This document shows, piece by piece, positions 24,767-27,779 of a stretch of 27,779 nucleotides of DNA; within the stretch, counting starts at the first letter, position 1, and every line of letters begins with the position of its first letter. Origin of the DNA: CAZPAH01 sp964584495 (GTDB lineage Bacteria; Krumholzibacteriota; Krumholzibacteriia; Krumholzibacteriales; Krumholzibacteriaceae); contig CAZPAH010000025.1 in the NCBI GenBank assembly GCA_964584495.1, forward strand, positions 1 through 27,779, in the 5' to 3' direction. A program made the position numbers and the translations under genes. The notes beneath the pieces were generated by a model. It had not been told where the DNA came from, searched no databases, and saw only the letters and a list, made by a program, of their open reading frames with translations.

Positions 24767-25240
24767 CTATACAACCTTGGAGTTGAGAATGACCTTGTCG
24801 TGCTCGGGCAGAGCCCTCGCTTCGAGGGTCAGCCCCTTCTTGACGAGCTCTCTCAAAGCCATCCTGTCCGAACCGTCGACATACACATTATCTAGAATTT
24901 TCTCCTTGCCCTCCGAATAATGCATTCCACCCACATTTATCTCGGTTGTTTCCAGCCCTCTTTCGATAAGGGCCAGCGCTTCACGAGGTCCCCTCACCAG
25001 AAGAATCGCTTTCTCCAGTTCGAAAACGCCCCCTTTTATCTGCTCTACCGCGTCGTCGATGGATAATATCGAGACCTTTATATCCTTCGTTGCGGCCGTC
25101 ATATAAAGCCCTTTCTCCCAATCGCTCCCCGCAACCGCGTCATCGGCCACAATTATCCGATCGGGGCCCAGTCTCCTGCCCCATCCTATCACCACCTGGG
25201 CGTGGATCAGTCTGTCGTCAATCCTGAATAATACTATCAT
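24767..25240 (-). CDS. PTS mannose/fructose/sorbose-family component IIB
   Basis: EIIB receives phosphate from EIIA and passes it to the incoming sugar. The 157-aa product opens MIVLFRIDDRLIHAQVVIGW, the family signature, with the phosphorylated His at position 14. It continues with RIIVADDAVAGSDWEKGLYMTAA (28-50) and NVGGMHYSEGKEKILDNVYVD (near 117-137), all as expected. Length is typical (155-165). It is a soluble, free-standing domain. It lies 71 bp after EIIA and 17 bp before GH57. Confidence 0.95.
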   Translation of the reverse strand: MIVLFRIDDRLIHAQVVIGWGRRLGPDRIIVADDAVAGSDWEKGLYMTAATKDIKVSILSIDDAVEQIKGGVFELEKAILLVRGPREALALIERGLETTEINVGGMHYSEGKEKILDNVYVDGSDRMALRELVKKGLTLEARALPEHDKVILNSKVV

Positions 25241-25311
25241 ATCCTGAATCCCGCCTTGCTTTAATTTGGTTAAAAGATCCGCCGGGCAAATTATCGTGAG
25301 ACGATGCCCTT

Positions 25312-25726
25312 TCAGAACTCTATGACCCTTACGCTTTCCCGGCCCCTCCGGATGAGATGTTCGACTATGTCGTCCAGCTCCATCGAAGCCTGCTTCGTCA
25401 CAAAATCGAGAAGGATCGGAAGGTTGACGCCGCTGATCACCTTAATCANNNNNNNNNNTATCGTACTGTCTTGAAGCCCTTATGCAATTCATGCAGCAGG
25501 AACCTCCGAAATAATCGACAAAGATAATTAATCCACCTTCTCCGCCTGCTTCGACTATCTCCCTTATGCGGGCGATCAGTTCCTCGTCGGAGAGATCGGA
25601 ACCGGAAATCGCCTGGCAGCAATCCACCCGGCCGACGATCAGCTCCACCGTGTTGAGAAGCTCACTCGCAAGCTTTCCGTGGGTTACGATTATGCATCTG
25701 ATACCAGTCACTATCATCCCGGTCAT
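25312..25726 (-). CDS. PTS mannose/fructose/sorbose-family component IIA (interrupted by an N gap)
   Basis: EIIA accepts phosphate from HPr. The N-terminal part (89 residues) has the active His16 in CIIVTHGKLASELL and the FVDYFGGS segment (69-76). After ten N bases (25449-25458) the C-terminal part resumes as IKVISGVNLPILLDFVTKQ and ends at a TGA at 25314-25312. As assembled, the two halves are out of frame. If the N run is removed, the codons read GAT-ATG-ATT and a complete 134-aa protein results, the normal family length. So this is an assembly artefact, not a broken gene. Its ATG overlaps the hprK stop by 4 bp. An unusual SCCMNC cysteine cluster follows FGG. Confidence 0.9.
25449..25458. 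other. Assembly gap (10 N), probably zero-length
   Basis: Ten consecutive N bases interrupt EIIA. Joining the flanks directly restores the reading frame and the conserved family alignment RQYD-M-IKVISGV, so it is likely that no real sequence is missing. Confidence 0.8.
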
Positions 25727-26691
25727 TCTACGTCATCTATAAGGTATTCCCTGGTTTTCCTGTCGCTTTCCATCAGGTTGACAAGCTGTTGATCCAGCCT
25801 CTTGGCGGCATCTATGCCGTACACCTTGAGCATATGGTTCAGGGCTATCGTCTCCGATATCACGGTGATATTCTTGCCCGGGAAGATAGGTATCACAAGC
25901 TGACGAAGGGGAATGCCCAGGATATTGGTCGTATGCTCGTCAAGGCCGTGGCGGTCCCAGTCCCTTGCGGGATCCCATTCCTCGAGCCTGACGACGACCT
26001 CTATCCTCTTCTGTATCCGCACCGCGCGAATGCCGAACAGATCCATGACGTTGATTATCCCGATCCCCCTGATCTCCATGAAATGCCTAAGGTGATCCCT
26101 TCCCCTTCCGAGAAGCACGCTTCCATGCCTCACGATCTCTACGACATCGTCGGCGACCAGCCTGTGGCCCCTTTCGACGAGATCGATCGCAATCTCGCTT
26201 TTTCCTATCGCGCTCCTGCCCGAAAAAAGAAGACCCACCCCATATACGTCCACCAGCGAACCGTGCACCATCGTCCTCGGTGCGAAATAGAAATCGAGCT
26301 TGCCGGTAAGGGCGTGAATGAATTCGGTCGTTTGCATCTTGGTTCTGAGAATCGGAACCCCGTATTCGATGGCGAGGGGCAGCAGCTTGTCGGGAAGTTC
26401 CAGCCCCTTAGTGACGATGATGCAGCAGAGATTCCTCGAAAAAAGCCTCTTCAGGGCATTCTCCTGGGCGGAAGGACCTAGCGACCTGATATAGAGGATC
26501 TCCGTCTCACCGAGGATCTGCACCCGTTCGTGGAGGTAGTTCTCCATGAATCCGGTCAAGGCGAAAGCGGGCCGGTGGACATCCGGACCGGTTATGGGGA
26601 TTCGGCTTTCGAGATTATCGGTGATGGCTTCCATCTTGAATTCTTCGAAAAAATCCTCGAAGAATTGCTTGACTGTAAGATCTTTGCTCAC
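25723..26691 (-). CDS. hprK: HPr kinase/phosphorylase
   Basis: HprK phosphorylates and dephosphorylates HPr at Ser46, controlling PTS flux and carbon regulation. The frame is open to 26748, but a GTG at 26691 preceded by GGAGGAA at 6-nt spacing, starting VSKDLTVKQFFEDF, gives a 322-aa protein of normal length. It has the N-terminal domain (about 1-130), His143 in MVHGSLVDVYG, Walker A GRSAIGKS (158-165), HRLVADDVVEI (176-186), and the family signature MEIRGIGIINV (205-215). The Walker loop reads RSAIGKS where most homologues have PSGIGKS or DSGIGKS. It lies 43 bp after hpf and overlaps EIIA by 4 bp. Confidence 0.95.
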   Translation of the reverse strand: MSKDLTVKQFFEDFFEEFKMEAITDNLESRIPITGPDVHRPAFALTGFMENYLHERVQILGETEILYIRSLGPSAQENALKRLFSRNLCCIIVTKGLELPDKLLPLAIEYGVPILRTKMQTTEFIHALTGKLDFYFAPRTMVHGSLVDVYGVGLLFSGRSAIGKSEIAIDLVERGHRLVADDVVEIVRHGSVLLGRGRDHLRHFMEIRGIGIINVMDLFGIRAVRIQKRIEVVVRLEEWDPARDWDRHGLDEHTTNILGIPLRQLVIPIFPGKNITVISETIALNHMLKVYGIDAAKRLDQQLVNLMESDRKTREYLIDDVE

Positions 26692-26734
26692 TGCATTCCT
26701 CCGCATGTTTCCCCGGCCGAACGCCGGTCCTTCA

Positions 26735-27280
26735 CTACGAAGCGTCAATCAGGCCGAAATCTCCATCGGAACGTCTGTACACGAAATTCAGTTTACCCGA
26801 TTCCGAGTTATTGAAAAGAATAAAATCTCTCTTGTTGTCTTTCATCGAAACCACCGCTTCCTCGACGGTGAGCTCCATAATCTCGTGCGAGATCTTCTTT
26901 ATCTGCTGCATTCCCGCGTCGCTTCCGATACTCTCGGAGCTGATTATTCTCTCGAACGACTCCACACCGCGCAGGTTATTCTTGTTTTTCTGATGGCTTG
27001 AGATGAGTTTCGCCTTGAATTTCTTTATCTGTCTTTCCAGATTCTTCGCGCTCTTGTCTATTGACGTGTACATATCGTCCGATGCTTCCTTGGCATTGAA
27101 ATTATGACCGTTCACATGCACGTTTATCTCGGCTATATGGCGGAATTTCTCTACTGACATTATGATATCCACGTTAATGATCTGATCGAAATAGCGCTTG
27201 AGCCTAAAAAGTCTCTCCTCTATGTGCTCCATGAGGTCGGGACTTGTTTCGAAATGTCTGGCAGTTGTAGTAAGCTTCAT
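26735..27280 (-). CDS. hpf: Long-form ribosome hibernation promoting factor
   Basis: Long HPF binds 30S subunits and pairs 70S ribosomes into inactive 100S dimers in resting cells. The 181-aa product has the N-terminal RaiA/S30AE domain (about 1-100, TARHFETSPDLMEHIEERL) and the C-terminal dimerisation domain (about 125-181, ELTVEEAVVSMKDNKRDFI then NFVYRRSDGDFGLID). A good AAAGGAG ribosome-binding site precedes the ATG. It lies between lipA (18 bp) and hprK. The pairing of hpf with PTS regulatory genes resembles the rpoN-hpf-ptsN-hprK layout of Proteobacteria, but rpoN is not adjacent here. Confidence 0.95.
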   Translation of the reverse strand: MKLTTTARHFETSPDLMEHIEERLFRLKRYFDQIINVDIIMSVEKFRHIAEINVHVNGHNFNAKEASDDMYTSIDKSAKNLERQIKKFKAKLISSHQKNKNNLRGVESFERIISSESIGSDAGMQQIKKISHEIMELTVEEAVVSMKDNKRDFILFNNSESGKLNFVYRRSDGDFGLIDAS

Positions 27281-27298
27281 AACGCACTCCTTTTCGCG

Positions 27299-27779
27299 TC
27301 ATTCGCCGGCGGCGGCCGTACGAACTCCGCGTATATTTTCGAGACGGTTTTCCTGATAGGAACTCCTGACCAGCGGACCGGCCGTAACCTCGAGAAATCC
27401 CATCCTGTACCCCTTGCTTTCCAGTTCCGAGAAGCGGTCCGGAGTAATATATTCCTTGACCGGTATCTGCCGCCTACCCGGCTGGAGATACTGCCCGAGC
27501 GCTGAAAAATCACAACCTGCCTTCCTCAGGTCCGACATCGCCTCGATAACCTCCTCGATCGTCTCCCCCAATCCCAGCATCAAAGAGGATTTCGTTTTCA
27601 CCTCCAAGTTCCTCTTTTTCGCCTCTGCAAGAAGATACAAAGATCTATTGTAATCGGCGCCTCTTCTGACCTCCGGGTACAACCTCCTGACCGTTTCAAT
27701 GTTGTGCGAGAATATATCGGGGGATGCATCGAGCACCGCGTCCAGAGCTTTCATGCTCCCCTGGAAATCGGGGGCGAGC
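27299..27779 (-). CDS. lipA: Lipoyl synthase, C-terminal part (5' end beyond window)
   Basis: LipA is the radical-SAM enzyme that inserts two sulfur atoms into protein-bound octanoyl groups to make lipoate. The last 159 codons are seen, reading from PDFQGS at the window edge through SHNIETVRRLYPEVR, RGADYNRSL, TKSSLMLGLGETIEEV, LGQYLQPGRR and GPLVRSSYQ to the TGA at 27301-27299. All are conserved LipA segments. The N-terminal cysteine motifs (auxiliary and SAM clusters) lie outside the window. It is upstream of hpf in the same direction with an 18-bp gap. Confidence 0.95.
   Translation of the reverse strand, partial: LAPDFQGSMKALDAVLDASPDIFSHNIETVRRLYPEVRRGADYNRSLYLLAEAKKRNLEVKTKSSLMLGLGETIEEVIEAMSDLRKAGCDFSALGQYLQPGRRQIPVKEYITPDRFSELESKGYRMGFLEVTAGPLVRSSYQENRLENIRGVRTAAAGE

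Noticed and set aside
25312..25726. EIIA as a frameshifted pseudogene
   Set aside because: The break coincides exactly with the N run, and removing it restores a complete, well-conserved frame.

Overview
The window is a dense, high-quality bacterial chromosome segment from a Gram-negative cell: it has LptF/LptG lipopolysaccharide export permeases and a giant SprA-family outer-membrane barrel. SprA homologues are known chiefly from the Bacteroidota/FCB superphylum. Together with a GWxTD protein, an HPr kinase and a short (Thermotoga/archaeal-like) AhcY, this points to an FCB-group bacterium, probably one of the candidate phyla rather than a classical Bacteroidetes. I cannot fix the phylum from sequence alone. 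A 10-base N run suggests a draft or metagenome-derived scaffold. Almost every base is coding; no tRNA, rRNA, IS element or CRISPR array was seen.

Layout. (1) Positions 1-2435, minus strand: the conserved rimP-nusA-infB cluster, with only the first 11 codons of infB (TTG start) inside the window. A terminator-like hairpin lies in the rimP leader, and a near-consensus sigma-70 promoter lies between rimP and nusA. (2) Positions 2436-9834, minus strand: sprA (T9SS translocon family, about 2155 aa) overlapping a downstream M28-family glutaminyl cyclase. (3) Positions 9835-10195: a divergent intergenic region. (4) Positions 10196-14371, plus strand: lptF, lptG and a secreted GWxTD-domain protein, ended by a strong hairpin at 14375-14402. 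(5) Positions 14420-27779, minus strand: a long co-directional run. Reading in the direction of transcription it is lipA (5' end missing), hpf, hprK, PTS EIIA, EIIB, a GH57 glucanotransferase, EIIC, EIID, HPr, EI, bifunctional phosphoglucose/phosphomannose isomerase, an NDP-sugar pyrophosphorylase, metK and ahcY.

How the genes work together. The 14.4-27.8 kb run holds a complete mannose-family phosphotransferase chain (EI > HPr > EIIA > EIIB, with EIIC/EIID in the membrane) plus the HPr(Ser) kinase that regulates it. A PGI/PMI downstream could route hexose-6-phosphates to fructose-6-phosphate, and a nucleotidyltransferase could activate sugar-1-phosphates. An alpha-glucan GH57 enzyme sits in the middle of the PTS genes. 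MetK and AhcY form a methyl-cycle pair at the end. The 2.4-14.4 kb part is an envelope locus: LPS transport on one side, the SprA translocon on the other.

The most interesting observations are: (a) SprA appears to have a signal peptidase site with Gln at +1 and is translationally linked to a glutaminyl cyclase with all family active-site residues, which looks like the Bacteroidetes 'Q-rule' system in a possibly non-Bacteroidetes genome; (b) the N gap inside EIIA seems to hide no missing sequence, since deleting it restores a perfect 134-codon frame; (c) HPr has an unusual active-site loop (HLRLA in place of HARPA); and (d) a GH57 glucanotransferase is embedded in the PTS operon.
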